64,000 nt of DNA from Paraburkholderia sp. BCC1884 (lineage in GTDB: Bacteria > Pseudomonadota > Gammaproteobacteria > Burkholderiales > Burkholderiaceae), in assembly GCF_900996225.1 (NCBI RefSeq), contig NZ_CAAJGL010000064.1:59528-123527 (forward strand), written 5' to 3'. The notes under the pieces are model-generated. The model made no database searches. It was not told the DNA's origin and saw nothing but the letters and a program-made list of their open reading frames with translations. The position numbers and the translations under genes are program-made. This document shows positions 35,006-43,960 of the stretch, in pieces; the first letter of the stretch is position 1; each line of letters opens with the position of its first letter.

Positions 35006-36157
35006 TCAGGCGAGGCTCGCAGCGGGCGCGCCGCTCGACACGCTCAGCGGCATTACGCGCAGGCCTCGCGCGAGGTGACTCTGCAAGATGCGATACGTCG
35101 ACAATTCGAATGGCCCGACGACGCTCGTCGCGTGAAGCTGCGCGGCTTGGGCCAGCGAAGGCGCATGACCGATGTAACGCCAGCCGTCGACGACATGAAA
35201 TGCGCGCGCCGGCGATGCGTCCTCGCGCTCCTCGAACACGATGGGCCCCTGGAACGGCCACGGCGCATCCGCAGGATCGCTCTTCGTGACACGCGGCACG
35301 CGATTGTGGCCGGGACGCAAGGTCGCGATCCATTGCGCTTCCGCGAGCATTGCGCCCAATTCGCCGCCCGTCGCACGCCATTCGACCCGCCGCACCTGCT
35401 GTGCAAGCCGGACATCCTTCGACGAGCGCTTCTCGCCGGTCAGATGCGAGCGCAGGCGCTGACGCACACGCACGCTCCGTCCGACATACAGCGGCAGATC
35501 CTCCTCGCCATAAAACGCGTACACGCCGCATCCTGCCGGCGCGGTGTCGAGCAAATCTTCGGTGATGTCGCCGGCCAAACGGTAGCGTCGCGTCGTGCGC
35601 TCGATTTGCGCGCGCAACACTTCCAGCGGCACGAGACCGTGCAGACGCTGCCAGAATTGCCAGATCAGATCGGCATCGGCGAGCGCGCGGTGACGATCGG
35701 ACGGCACGAGCGCGTGACGCTCCACCAGCGCGTCGAGGCCATGACGTTTTTCTGCCGGGAACAGCGCGCGCGACAGGCGCACGGTACACAACACGTCCGG
35801 ATCGAAAGCAAGGCCGACCCGGCGAAACTCGCCGCGCAGGAAACCCCGATCGAAACTCGCGTTGTGCGCCACGAAGAGCTTACCGTTGAGGCGTTCGAAC
35901 AGTGCCGGGGCGATCTGATCGAAGGTCGGCGCGCCCTGCACCATCGCGTTGGTGATGCCGGTGAGTTGCTGGATGAACGATGGAATCGGCTGCTGCGGAT
36001 CGACGAGGCTGCTCCAGCGCGATACGCCGGCGGGCCCTATTTCGACCACGCCGACTTCGGTAATGCGATGCTCACTGGTGGAACCGCCGGTGGTTTCAAG
36101 GTCGACGAAGGCAATCGGGCCATTCAGGGCCGGTTCCAGCAAAAACTGTTCAGACAT
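35006..36157 (-). CDS. DnaQ-like 3'-5' exonuclease fused to a GIY-YIG endonuclease domain
   Basis: A 383-aa fusion. The N-terminal domain is a DEDD exonuclease like the proofreading subunit of DNA polymerase III: FVDLETTGG, FVAHNASFDRGFL, and HRALADAD as ExoIII. From about residue 205 there is a GIY-YIG nuclease domain as in UvrC/Cho: CGVYAFYGEEDLPLYVGRS, then RQRLRSHL. The C-terminal 90 residues resemble the UvrC-like/Cho region. It probably acts in DNA repair by incising and trimming damaged DNA. It stands alone, with cspA upstream on the same strand. Confidence 0.88.
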   Translation of the reverse strand: MSEQFLLEPALNGPIAFVDLETTGGSTSEHRITEVGVVEIGPAGVSRWSSLVDPQQPIPSFIQQLTGITNAMVQGAPTFDQIAPALFERLNGKLFVAHNASFDRGFLRGEFRRVGLAFDPDVLCTVRLSRALFPAEKRHGLDALVERHALVPSDRHRALADADLIWQFWQRLHGLVPLEVLRAQIERTTRRYRLAGDITEDLLDTAPAGCGVYAFYGEEDLPLYVGRSVRVRQRLRSHLTGEKRSSKDVRLAQQVRRVEWRATGGELGAMLAEAQWIATLRPGHNRVPRVTKSDPADAPWPFQGPIVFEEREDASPARAFHVVDGWRYIGHAPSLAQAAQLHATSVVGPFELSTYRILQSHLARGLRVMPLSVSSGAPAASLA

Positions 36158-36322
36158 GGAAAGAGAGACTTTGGACGCGTGGCTTTGCGGGAAGTATGCA
36201 CCAGTTGGCCGCTACGCACCCGCATCCTGTGTCGGCGCGGCGCGCGTCGAGCCGTCCGGCCTGTTAATCCGGACCAGATAGTTGATGCCTGTTTATCTCG
36301 CGCGACCAAAAAACCAAATGAT

Positions 36323-36352
36323 AAAAAAGCCCTCGCATCGAGCGAGGGCTTT
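36323..36352 (-). terminator. Rho-independent terminator after cspA
   Basis: Read on the minus strand: agccctcgctcgatgcgagggc followed by ttttttat. It ends cspA 55 nt after the stop. Confidence 0.85.
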
Positions 36353-36406
36353 GGCTTGCACAAGCTGGTCGCACGACCACGCCGCGCCAGAGTGCGGCGC
36401 CGTCTG

Positions 36407-36610
36407 TTACAGCGGCTGAATATTCGCTGCCTGCTTGCCCTTCGGGCCCGCCTTGACCTCGAACGACACGCGCTGGTTTTCCTTCAGCGACTTGAAGCCG
36501 TCGGCACGAATCTCCGAAAAGTGTGCGAACAGGTCGTCGCCACCCGAATCCGATGTGATGAAGCCAAAGCCCTTAGCATCGTTGAACCATTTGACGATAC
36601 CGGTTTCCAT
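36407..36610 (-). CDS. cspA: Cold-shock protein (CspA family)
   Basis: A 67-aa single cold-shock domain. RNP-1 is KGFGFIT and RNP-2 is DLFAHFS. It binds single-stranded RNA and DNA as an RNA chaperone. The ribosome-binding site is GAGGA about ten bases upstream of ATG. The region upstream (36611-36900) is AT-rich and would hold the usual long leader; I see no definite cold box. Confidence 0.95.
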   Translation of the reverse strand: METGIVKWFNDAKGFGFITSDSGGDDLFAHFSEIRADGFKSLKENQRVSFEVKAGPKGKQAANIQPL

Positions 36611-37005
36611 GTTCCAGTTTTCCTCGATGATTTATTAAAATCGGGCATTGCCCTCACACTGAAATCCGCCGCCATCAAGTGGCTGAAATTCAGAATTGCC
36701 GTTATACGGGGAACGAAGAATAACCGTCAAGCAAATTTTCGGTATGCACTTATCGCGCATCAAGATAATGCCGGGCGGCCAGAATAAAAATCTTTAAAGC
36801 ATATTCAGGATGCGCTGAATAAAGATCAAGTCAATATTACCTCTATTAGCGCGATCATGCTGAGTAAAGGGAAAAATTACGACTCGCGGCATGTCATATG
36901 TAACAAACTTTGTTTTTGGTAAGTGTTTGTCCGGGTTGTTGCACCGCACGCGTCCCCGCATGATTGAAATCATGCCGTCGTAGTAATGCGTTTTGGGAGA
37001 TTGCC

Positions 37006-37254
37006 ATGCTGTTCAACGAAATTCGCCGCCTCGTCACCTGGCTGACTCAGTCACACGCAAAACCCGCTTCTGCACAGTCGGATCCAGCCGTCAGCGCGCC
37101 ATCGCTGTTTGAATTCGATCCCATGTGGCACGGAGATCACTGGCAAAACCTGCTGTCGTCCCCCATGGACGCGCGCCACTACGTCATGGAAGATTGGAGC
37201 GTCTCCAATTCCACCGATTGGAACGAAGTGGACGCGGCTGCGGCGGCACACTGA
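37006..37254 (+). CDS. Small hypothetical protein, 82 residues
   Basis: ATG at 37006 follows GGGAG at 36995-36999. The product begins MLFNEIRRLVTWLTQSH and carries an aromatic stretch (FEFDPMWHGDHWQNLL) and an acidic, Ala-rich end. It has no signal peptide and no domain that I recognise. Good start signal and protein-like composition make it likely real. Confidence 0.65.
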   Translation: MLFNEIRRLVTWLTQSHAKPASAQSDPAVSAPSLFEFDPMWHGDHWQNLLSSPMDARHYVMEDWSVSNSTDWNEVDAAAAAH

Positions 37255-37285
37255 TCGACCGCGGCGGTTCGTGACGGGAAAGACG

Positions 37286-37370
37286 AAAAAAAAGCGCGAC
37301 TGGGAAGTCGCGCCGACAAAGGTTTGGAGATCTTTTTCGTCAACGAAAAAGTCTGCTTCGGAAAGCAGAA
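37286..37370 (-). ncRNA. Candidate small RNA
   Basis: On the minus strand, a TATACT box (37381-37376) precedes a potential transcript of about 85 nt. It holds three consecutive structures. First is tctgctt/aagcaga with a 4-nt loop; second a 9-bp stem ctttttcgt/acgaaaaag with a 2-nt loop. The third is a strong terminator, gcgcgact/agtcgcgc with a 4-nt loop followed by eight U. No minus-strand protein gene exists that this terminator could serve. The -35 match is weak. It lies 413 nt upstream of the porin start on the opposite strand. Confidence 0.55.
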
Positions 37371-37783
37371 GTTTCAGTATAGCGGCCCATCTCATTTCGA
37401 TTATTCACATAAATAACAATCATCTATTTCACTAACAACAACAATCAATTTTTACGATTTGTTGCGTTGTTTTTTTGCGTCGATTACTGTAGCTAACGAG
37501 CAACGCAAACTGATTCACTCGTCGCCTCTCACTCCCTCGATACCGCCGGAAGCCTTTATCTATAAGGCTTCGATGGCATTCGCACATCGTTTCTAATCGC
37601 GTAATACTTTATTGCCGAAATCGGAACGTCCAATTGCCGGGACCTCTCTCTACACTCTGCGTAACAGGAAACCGGCGCGAATTTTATTCAGCGCTTTTCA
37701 CACGGATTTAGCCTCTCGCAGCACCCGCGTGAAGGTCTCCCTAAGCCAGGGTTAAAAACCCACTCTCGCTCTCGGAGTAGAAG
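37371..37783 (+). promoter_or_regulatory. Porin upstream region
   Basis: About 410 nt of AT-rich sequence without a gene before the porin start. It ends with the leader ctcggagtag, which supplies GGAG seven bases before ATG. A single promoter cannot be chosen by eye. Confidence 0.5.
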
Positions 37784-38929
37784 ATGAAAAAGACTCTTAT
37801 GGTCGCGGCCCTTACGGGCGTTTTTGCAACGGCAGCACACGCCCAGAGCAGCGTCACGCTGTACGGCTTGATCGACGCCGGCATTACCTACACTAACAAT
37901 CAGCATGGCCACAGCAACTGGCAAGAAACTTCCGGTTCGGTTAACGGCAGCCGCTGGGGTTTGCGCGGCTCGGAAGATCTGGGCGGCGGTCTGAAGGCGA
38001 TTTTCACGTTGGAAAACGGCTTCGGCATCAATGACGGCACGCTGAAGCAAGGCGGCCGCGAATTCGGCCGCCAGGCGTTCGTCGGCCTGTCGAGCACCCA
38101 GTTCGGCGCCGTGACCCTCGGTCGTCAATATGACAGCATGGTCGACTACGTCGGCCCGCTGGCACTGACCGGCACGCAATACGGTGGCACCCAGTTCGCT
38201 CACCCGTTCGACAACGACAACCTGAACAACTCGTTCCGCGTCAACAACTCGGTCAAGTACCAAAGCGTGAACTACGGCGGCTTCAAGTTCGGCGCGTTGT
38301 ACGGCTTCTCGAATCAGGCTGACGGTTTCGCAAACAACCGCGCTTATAGCGCGGGTGCGTCGTACAACTGGGGCGGCCTGAACCTCGCAGCGGCTTACCT
38401 GCAACTGAACAGCAACGGCGCGACCGGCGCGGCTGCTGCGTTCAACTCGGGCGGCGCGGTATCGAGCGACAACACGTTCTTTGCTGCCCGTCAGCAAACG
38501 TGGGGCGCAGGCGCGAACTACGCGTTCGGCCCGGCAACCGTCGGCCTCGTGTACTCGCAAACCAACCTGTCGGGCCTGGCTGGCATCGGCGCAGGTGCGT
38601 CGGGTCAAACGGGCGGTATCGGCTTCGGCGGCAGCAGCGCTCACTTCCAGAACTTCGAAGGCAACCTTCGCTACGCTCTGACGCCGGCGGTCAGCATCGC
38701 TGGTTCGTACACCTACACCAAGGCGAGTCTGGCAGGCACGAGCCCGCACTGGAACCAGTTCAACCTGCAAACGGCGTACGCACTGTCCAAGCGTACCGAC
38801 GTGTACCTGCAAGGCGAATACCAGCAGGCCAACGAAGGCGCCATCGTCGACGCCGACATCAACGGTCTGTCCGCCTCGGGCAACAACAAGCAGGTCGCTG
38901 TTACCGCAGGTCTGCGTCACCGCTTCTAA
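37784..38929 (+). CDS. Gram-negative general porin (OmpC-like, Burkholderia type)
   Basis: A 381-aa outer-membrane trimeric beta-barrel. The signal peptide MKKTLMVAALTGVFATAAHA is cut before QSSVTLYGLIDAG, the hallmark start of Burkholderia porins. Barrel strands such as SRWGLRGSEDLGGGLKA and FGRQAFVGL, the loop-3 region, and a terminal Phe (LRHRF) that serves as BAM signal are visible. Codon use is of the highly expressed type. A terminator follows at 38955. Confidence 0.95.
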   Translation: MKKTLMVAALTGVFATAAHAQSSVTLYGLIDAGITYTNNQHGHSNWQETSGSVNGSRWGLRGSEDLGGGLKAIFTLENGFGINDGTLKQGGREFGRQAFVGLSSTQFGAVTLGRQYDSMVDYVGPLALTGTQYGGTQFAHPFDNDNLNNSFRVNNSVKYQSVNYGGFKFGALYGFSNQADGFANNRAYSAGASYNWGGLNLAAAYLQLNSNGATGAAAAFNSGGAVSSDNTFFAARQQTWGAGANYAFGPATVGLVYSQTNLSGLAGIGAGASGQTGGIGFGGSSAHFQNFEGNLRYALTPAVSIAGSYTYTKASLAGTSPHWNQFNLQTAYALSKRTDVYLQGEYQQANEGAIVDADINGLSASGNNKQVAVTAGLRHRF

Positions 38930-38954
38930 TACGGCAAGTACCACCCCCCGTATC

Positions 38955-38984
38955 GAAGGCGCCGTTCGCGGCGCCTTTTTTTAT
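38955..38984 (+). terminator. Rho-independent terminator after porin gene
   Basis: aaggcgccgttcgcggcgccttttttt: a GC stem with a T run, 26 nt after the porin stop. Confidence 0.88.
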
Positions 38985-39025
38985 GCGCCGCAATATCACA
39001 TCGCTCTGCCTGCGGCCAGCAACCG

Positions 39026-39595
39026 CTAGCTGTCACCGCCGGGCGGCGGATACTTGACGTCGAGTATGTCGATCGCCTGCGGCCCTGCCGGGGTGTGCAA
39101 GGTGACCGTGTCGCCGATCTTCGCCTTCAACAGCGCGCGTGCCACCGGCGAGATCCAGCTCACGTGCCCGATATCCAGATCGACCTCGTCGACGCCGACA
39201 ATCGTCACCGTCTGCACCTCGCCGTCTTCCGACGCGTATTCCACGGTCGCACCGAAGAACACCTGATCGACGTTCTCCTGCTTACTGCTGTCCACGACCT
39301 CCGCAATGTCGAGACGCTTGGTCAGGAAATAGATTCGCCGGTCGATTTCGCGCAAGCGACGCTTCCCGTAGATGTAATCGCCATTTTCCGAACGATCGCC
39401 GTTCGAGGCCGCCCACGACACCAGCTTGACCACTTCAGGCCGGTCGACGTCGATCAGATGCAGGAGTTCATCGCGCATGCGCCGGTAGCCGGCGGGCGTG
39501 ATGTAGTTTTTGGTACCCGCCGGGATTTCCGGCTGGGCGACGTCGAGGTCGTCGTCGTTCTCTTCACTCGACTCTTTGACAAAGGCCTTGTTCAT
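39026..39595 (-). CDS. greB: Transcription elongation factor GreB
   Basis: A 189-aa Gre factor. An acidic, disordered N-terminal tail of about 30 residues leads into the coiled-coil: NYITPAGYRRMRDELL and SNGDRSENGDYIYGKRRL, whose tip acidic residues (D/E) stimulate transcript cleavage by RNA polymerase. The C-terminal FKBP-like domain follows (FGATVEYASEDGE). Length and the GDYIYGKRRLREID motif favour GreB over GreA. It lies next to tRNA-Arg and near spoT, as in Burkholderia. Confidence 0.94.
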   Translation of the reverse strand: MNKAFVKESSEENDDDLDVAQPEIPAGTKNYITPAGYRRMRDELLHLIDVDRPEVVKLVSWAASNGDRSENGDYIYGKRRLREIDRRIYFLTKRLDIAEVVDSSKQENVDQVFFGATVEYASEDGEVQTVTIVGVDEVDLDIGHVSWISPVARALLKAKIGDTVTLHTPAGPQAIDILDVKYPPPGGDS

Positions 39596-39696
39596 GATCT
39601 TCCGTTGACTGCAGCAAGCGACTGCCTATCAAGGGTACACGATTGGGGCAATGAGACAAATCGCACTTACACGCTTCCCTTTTTCAAAACCTTTGC

Positions 39697-39702
39697 TATA
39701 AT
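39697..39702 (+). promoter_or_regulatory. -10 box of tRNA-Arg promoter
   Basis: TATAAT lies 13 nt before the tRNA. The surrounding 16 bases ctataatctcgtttct are identical to those at the tRNA-Thr gene. The -35 is weak. Confidence 0.7.
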
Positions 39703-39715
39703 CTCGTTTCTGCGT

Positions 39716-39792
39716 GCGGCTGTAGCTCAGATGGATAGAGTACTTGGCTACGAACCAAGGGGTCGTGGGTTCGAATCCTGCCAGCCGCACCA
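39716..39792 (+). tRNA. tRNA-Arg (ACG anticodon)
   Basis: A 77-nt cloverleaf with CCA. Acceptor gcggctg pairs with cagccgc; D-arm gctcagatggatagagt; anticodon loop ctacgaa gives ACG (I34 after deamination), T-loop gttcgaa. It resembles E. coli tRNA-Arg(ACG). Confidence 0.96.
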
Positions 39793-39798
39793 CTTATG

Positions 39799-39832
39799 AA
39801 GGGCCTTCCGATCGGAAGGCCCTTTGTTTTTG
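39799..39832 (+). terminator. Rho-independent terminator after tRNA-Arg
   Basis: aagggccttccgatcggaaggcccttt followed by gttttt: a long GC-rich perfect stem just after the tRNA. Confidence 0.88.
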
Positions 39833-39916
39833 TGCCGCAGTTTTGCCGCCAGTCTTCGGTCGAGCGAAAAAACCGCACCGCCGCCGGACGCTCCCGGCGA
39901 CGCACCGCTCCCGCTC

Positions 39917-40405
39917 TTATCTTGGCGCCGACTGGATATCGCCAATCTCCCCGTCCGGGTCCGACTCTTCCGCGAACGAACCCCGCTCCATTTCCTCGCC
40001 GATCGTCCGCGCTGTGTCGCCGGTCACGGCTTGTGCCTCGTGCAGCACGTCGTCCACGGTGTCGCCGAAACGGCTTTGTACGAACGCTCGTAGCAGCGCG
40101 ACGCGCAACGAGTCGCCACGCCCTTCCGCGGTTCGATGCGAGCCCTCGAATTCCGCGACGCAGTAAGCCGCACCCTGATGGGTTCGCTCCCGCACTTCCA
40201 GCCGTTGTGCGCGCTCCAGCACCGTTGCCGCGGCCTCCCATGACGTAGAGGGCGTGAAACGCCCATCCCACGGACGGCCGCGATCATTGCCGCGAACCGA
40301 GACAGTTTCGCCGCTATCGGTAAAGTGGATTTCGCGCACGAAGTCGTGCAGGCTGCGGGCGACCCAATAGTCGAGCGCAAGGCCGGTGAGATCAGCTACG
40401 TTCAT
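39917..40405 (-). CDS. DUF2591-like protein (phage-type)
   Basis: A 162-aa protein. The N-terminus MNVADLTGLALDYWVARS followed by an internal W(D)GRF...STSW segment fits the DUF2591 family, which occurs in phages and as single bacterial genes. ATG at 40405 has a strong Shine-Dalgarno, GGGAGG, six bases upstream. The C-terminal part is acidic. Function unknown; it lies between tRNA-Arg and spoT without other phage genes. Confidence 0.75.
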   Translation of the reverse strand: MNVADLTGLALDYWVARSLHDFVREIHFTDSGETVSVRGNDRGRPWDGRFTPSTSWEAAATVLERAQRLEVRERTHQGAAYCVAEFEGSHRTAEGRGDSLRVALLRAFVQSRFGDTVDDVLHEAQAVTGDTARTIGEEMERGSFAEESDPDGEIGDIQSAPR

Positions 40406-40531
40406 AAGCGTCCTCCCTGAAAAACAGGTGGGACCCGCCTGCCGCAAGGGCGTTCAGATTCCGGCAACGCCGCTTGACGATGGCTCCTGAAGCCGCAAAA
40501 CGAGCTCAGCCGTCCTCAAGCCAACGCCGGA

Positions 40532-42889
40532 TCAGTAATCCGCCCGCTCGCGGTCGATACGCATCCCACCATCATGACGATGATGGCCCTCTTCGCTCGG
40601 CCGCTCCCGCGCAATGCGCATGACGTCAGGGTTCGTGCGCACCCGGCGCATGACATTGGCCAGATGGACACGATCGCTCACCTGAATCACGAAGCGCAGC
40701 ACGGTGGATTCCTGCGACAGGTCTTCGTCCATCGCGATGTGGACGATGTTCGCATCCGCCGAAGTAATATCCGCCGCGACGCGGGCGAACACACCCTTGG
40801 TGTTCTTCACCAGCACCTTCACGGCGACGTCGAACAGACGCCCCGGTTGCGGCGCCCACGCCACATCGATCCAGCGACCCGGATCGCGCTTATGGATTCG
40901 CTGCGCGACGCGGCAATCGGTGGTGTGAATCGCCATGCCGAGGCCGATACCGATATAGCCCATGATGTCGTCGCCCGGAATCGGACGGCAGCACGCGGAC
41001 AATTGCACCGACATGCCCTCGGTGCCCGTGATAACGACCGGCGGCGCATGCGGCAAATCGGAATTGGAGCGCGAGCCGTCATCGTCGGCGTCGCGGCCGC
41101 TCATCAGCACTTCGATGCGCTTGGCCATGACGGCCGCGACACGCCGGCCCAAGCCGATGTCCGCGAAAATTTCCTGACGGTTCTTGTTGCCCGTCCACTG
41201 CACCAGTTTTTCCCACGCTTCCGGCGTGACATCCGACAGCGCCAGTCCGTAACCCTTGAGCGCCTGGTCGACCAGCCGCTCGCCGAGCTGCACGGACTCG
41301 TTCAGCCGCATGGTCTTCAGATAATGGCGAATCGCCGAACGGGCCTTGCCGCTGCGCACGAAACCGAGCCACGCCGGATTCGGCTTCGAATACGGCGCCG
41401 TGATGACTTCGACGATATCGCCGCTCTTCAACTCGGTACGCAGGGGCAAAAGCTCGTTGTTGATCTTCACCGCGACGCACTGGTTGCCCAGGTCGCTGTG
41501 GATCGAATACGCGAAGTCGAGCGCCGTGGCGCCGCGCGGCAGCGCCATGATCTTCGACTTCGGCGTGAACACGTAGACCGCATCCGGAAACAGATCGATC
41601 TTGACGTGCTCGAGGAATTCGCTCGAATCGCCCGCTTCGCTCTGAATGTCGAGCAGCGACTTGAGCCACTGATGCGCGCGCTTTTGCACATCGTTCAGGT
41701 CCGCGCTGCCGTTCTTGTACAACCAGTGCGCAGCCACGCCTGCTTCGGCGATCTCGTGCATCTTGCGCGTACGCACCTGAAACTCGATTGGCGCGCCGAA
41801 CGGGCCGACCAGCGTGGTGTGCAACGACTGATAGCCGTTCACCTTCGGGATCGCGATGTAGTCCTTGAACTTGCCCGGCACCGGTTTGTAGAGCGCATGC
41901 AGCGCGCCGATGCAGGTGTAGCACTCCAGCGCGCTTTCCACCACCACGCGGAAACCATAAACGTCGAGCACCTGCGAGAACGACAACTGCTTGTCGCGCA
42001 TCTTCTTGTAAATGCTGAAGATGGTTTTCTCGCGGCCAGTGACTTCGGCGTCGAGCTTCGCCTCGGTAATGGCGCGCTGCACCGACTCCAGAATCTTCCC
42101 CACCACTTCGCGCCGATTGCCACGCGCGGCCTTGACGGCCTTTTCGAGCACGGCGTAGCGATGCGGATTGAAGTTCGCGAAGCTCAGATCCTGCAATTCG
42201 CGATAGGTGTTATTCAGGCCAAGCCGATGCGCGATCGGTGCGTAGATATCCAGCGTTTCGCGCGCGACACGACGGCGTTTGGCGGGCGGCACCGCACCGA
42301 GCGTGCGCATGTTGTGCAGCCGGTCGGCAAGCTTCACCAGAATCACGCGGACGTCGCGCGCCATCGCGAGCAGCATCTTGCGGAAGTTCTCCGCTTGCGC
42401 CTCTTCGCGATTGCGAAACTCCATCTTGTCCAGCTTCGACAAGCCGTCGACCAGTTCCGCGACCTTCGTACCGAACGGCTCGGCAAGCTCGGCCTTGGTC
42501 ACGCCCTGGTCTTCCATCACGTCATGCAGCAGCGCCGCCATGATCGACTGGGCGTCGAGATTCCAGCCGGCGCAGATTTCCGCGACGGCGACAGGATGCG
42601 TGATGTAAGGCTCGCCACTCTGGCGGTACTGGCCGAGGTGGGCTTCGTCGCTGAAATGAAAGGCCGCCTTGATGTCCTTGATCTCTTCCGGCTGCAGATA
42701 GGCGGATAAGGCGGACGTCAGCTTGGCAATCGAAACGACGTCATGCCGGCGCGGTTGCTCCGGCGTGGCGGTCGGCCCGAACAGATGGCGAAACGACTGT
42801 TCGAGGACCGCGTCGATGTACTTGCGTGCGGACGAGGGTGAGTCGGCGTCGTGTTCCACTTCCGTGGCGGTGGGCGGGGTAGTACTCAT
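40532..42889 (-). CDS. spoT: Bifunctional (p)ppGpp synthetase/hydrolase SpoT
   Basis: A 785-aa RelA/SpoT protein. Domains in order: HD hydrolase with ALLHDVMEDQG (intact HD..ED, so hydrolysis is expected), the synthetase domain with YKPVPGKFKDYIAIPKVNGYQS, a TGS domain (VYVFTPKSKIMALP), the helical/zinc-finger region (SACCRPIPGDDIMGYI) and an ACT domain (HIAMDEDL). It sets the alarmone level in the stringent response. The start at 42889 (MSTTPPTATEVE) is preferred over a frame 17 codons longer. It follows rpoZ with a 108-nt gap. Confidence 0.95.
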   Translation of the reverse strand: MSTTPPTATEVEHDADSPSSARKYIDAVLEQSFRHLFGPTATPEQPRRHDVVSIAKLTSALSAYLQPEEIKDIKAAFHFSDEAHLGQYRQSGEPYITHPVAVAEICAGWNLDAQSIMAALLHDVMEDQGVTKAELAEPFGTKVAELVDGLSKLDKMEFRNREEAQAENFRKMLLAMARDVRVILVKLADRLHNMRTLGAVPPAKRRRVARETLDIYAPIAHRLGLNNTYRELQDLSFANFNPHRYAVLEKAVKAARGNRREVVGKILESVQRAITEAKLDAEVTGREKTIFSIYKKMRDKQLSFSQVLDVYGFRVVVESALECYTCIGALHALYKPVPGKFKDYIAIPKVNGYQSLHTTLVGPFGAPIEFQVRTRKMHEIAEAGVAAHWLYKNGSADLNDVQKRAHQWLKSLLDIQSEAGDSSEFLEHVKIDLFPDAVYVFTPKSKIMALPRGATALDFAYSIHSDLGNQCVAVKINNELLPLRTELKSGDIVEVITAPYSKPNPAWLGFVRSGKARSAIRHYLKTMRLNESVQLGERLVDQALKGYGLALSDVTPEAWEKLVQWTGNKNRQEIFADIGLGRRVAAVMAKRIEVLMSGRDADDDGSRSNSDLPHAPPVVITGTEGMSVQLSACCRPIPGDDIMGYIGIGLGMAIHTTDCRVAQRIHKRDPGRWIDVAWAPQPGRLFDVAVKVLVKNTKGVFARVAADITSADANIVHIAMDEDLSQESTVLRFVIQVSDRVHLANVMRRVRTNPDVMRIARERPSEEGHHRHDGGMRIDRERADY

Positions 42890-42997
42890 GGTCGCCTCCG
42901 TAGCGGTTAGGGTTGGACGCCGGTCTGCTCGTTGATTCAACTACATGCTGCAAATGCGTGTGGCCAATGCCGGCAATCGAAAACAGAACCGTGCGCC

Positions 42998-43201
42998 TTA
43001 AACCGGCACCTTCTTCAGCATTTCGACGCCAACCATGCCGGCTGCGATTTCGCGCAGTGCGACGACCGTGGGCTTATCACGGCTTTCGATCTTCGGCGTG
43101 TGACCTTGCGCGAGCTGACGCGCGCGATAGGTCGCGGCAAGCGCGAGTTCGAAACGGTTCGGGATCTGTTTGAGGCAGTCTTCGACGGTAATGCGGGCCA
43201 T
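42998..43201 (-). CDS. rpoZ: RNA polymerase omega subunit
   Basis: A 67-aa omega subunit: [21 protein letters not shown] and RARQLAQG are diagnostic. It assists RNA polymerase assembly and ppGpp binding. It is part of the yicC-gmk-rpoZ-spoT order. Confidence 0.97.
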   Translation of the reverse strand: MARITVEDCLKQIPNRFELALAATYRARQLAQGHTPKIESRDKPTVVALREIAAGMVGVEMLKKVPV

Positions 43202-43261
43202 GTTGGGTTCCTTCTCAGTATGTTGCTTATTCTACCTTATGTGCTCGACACACCGCCGCGC

Positions 43262-43942
43262 TCACGCATGCGGCAGGTGAATGCCGAGCTGCACGAAAAG
43301 CTGCGTGTGGCGCGCGTATTGCGACGCGAAGCGCGAGCGCGTGGCGGCCACGAGGCACTGCAGTTCGCTCAGAGCGCGCTCGAACTTCTCGTTGATCACC
43401 ACGTACTCCGCTTCGGCCGCGTGCGCCATCTCGCTACCGGCTGCGAGCAGCCGGCGCGTGATCACGTTCGGCTCGTCCTGGCCGCGTTTCTTCAGACGCT
43501 CTTCGAGCGCTTCGAGCGACGGCGGCAGGATGAAAATTTCCACTGCGTTGTGAAACTGCTTCTTCACCTGCTGCGCGCCTTGCCAGTCGATTTCGAGCAG
43601 CACGTCATGGCCGCTTTTCATCTGTTCCTCGATCCACACGCGCGAAGTGCCGTAGTAGTTGCCGTGCACTTCCGCGCTTTCGAGAAACTCACCGGTGTCG
43701 TGACGCTTCATGAAGTCGTCGACGGTGGTGAAGTGGTAATGCTCGCCGTCCTGCTCTTTCGGACGCGGCGGGCGCGTGGTGTACGAAATCGACAGACGGA
43801 TCGCGTCGTCGCCGGCGAGCAGCGCGTTCACGAGCGTCGACTTGCCCGCGCCCGAAGGCGCGACAACCATGAACAGATTGCCGGGGTAGGAGCCGGCGTA
43901 CGGATTGCGCGGCGCGCCGGAGTCGCGTGTGTGGTCGGTCAT
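43262..43942 (-). CDS. gmk: Guanylate kinase
   Basis: A 226-aa kinase that makes GDP from GMP. The P-loop is [10 protein letters not shown], the GMP-binding segment [21 protein letters not shown]. It has a 20-residue N-terminal extension relative to E. coli. It lies 18 nt after yicC. Confidence 0.96.
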   Translation of the reverse strand: MTDHTRDSGAPRNPYAGSYPGNLFMVVAPSGAGKSTLVNALLAGDDAIRLSISYTTRPPRPKEQDGEHYHFTTVDDFMKRHDTGEFLESAEVHGNYYGTSRVWIEEQMKSGHDVLLEIDWQGAQQVKKQFHNAVEIFILPPSLEALEERLKKRGQDEPNVITRRLLAAGSEMAHAAEAEYVVINEKFERALSELQCLVAATRSRFASQYARHTQLFVQLGIHLPHA

Positions 43943-43960
43943 GTTGGTGGTGCTCCCGCT

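Noticed and set aside
35075..36787. 570-codon open frame on the plus strand
   Set aside because: Antisense to the exonuclease/GIY-YIG gene and cspA; no family resemblance.
37051..37395. 114-codon minus-strand frame over the candidate sRNA
   Set aside because: Overlaps a better plus-strand gene, lacks a start signal, and the hairpins explain the region better.
40574..42709. 711-codon open frame on the plus strand
   Set aside because: Antisense to spoT, which shows every expected domain.
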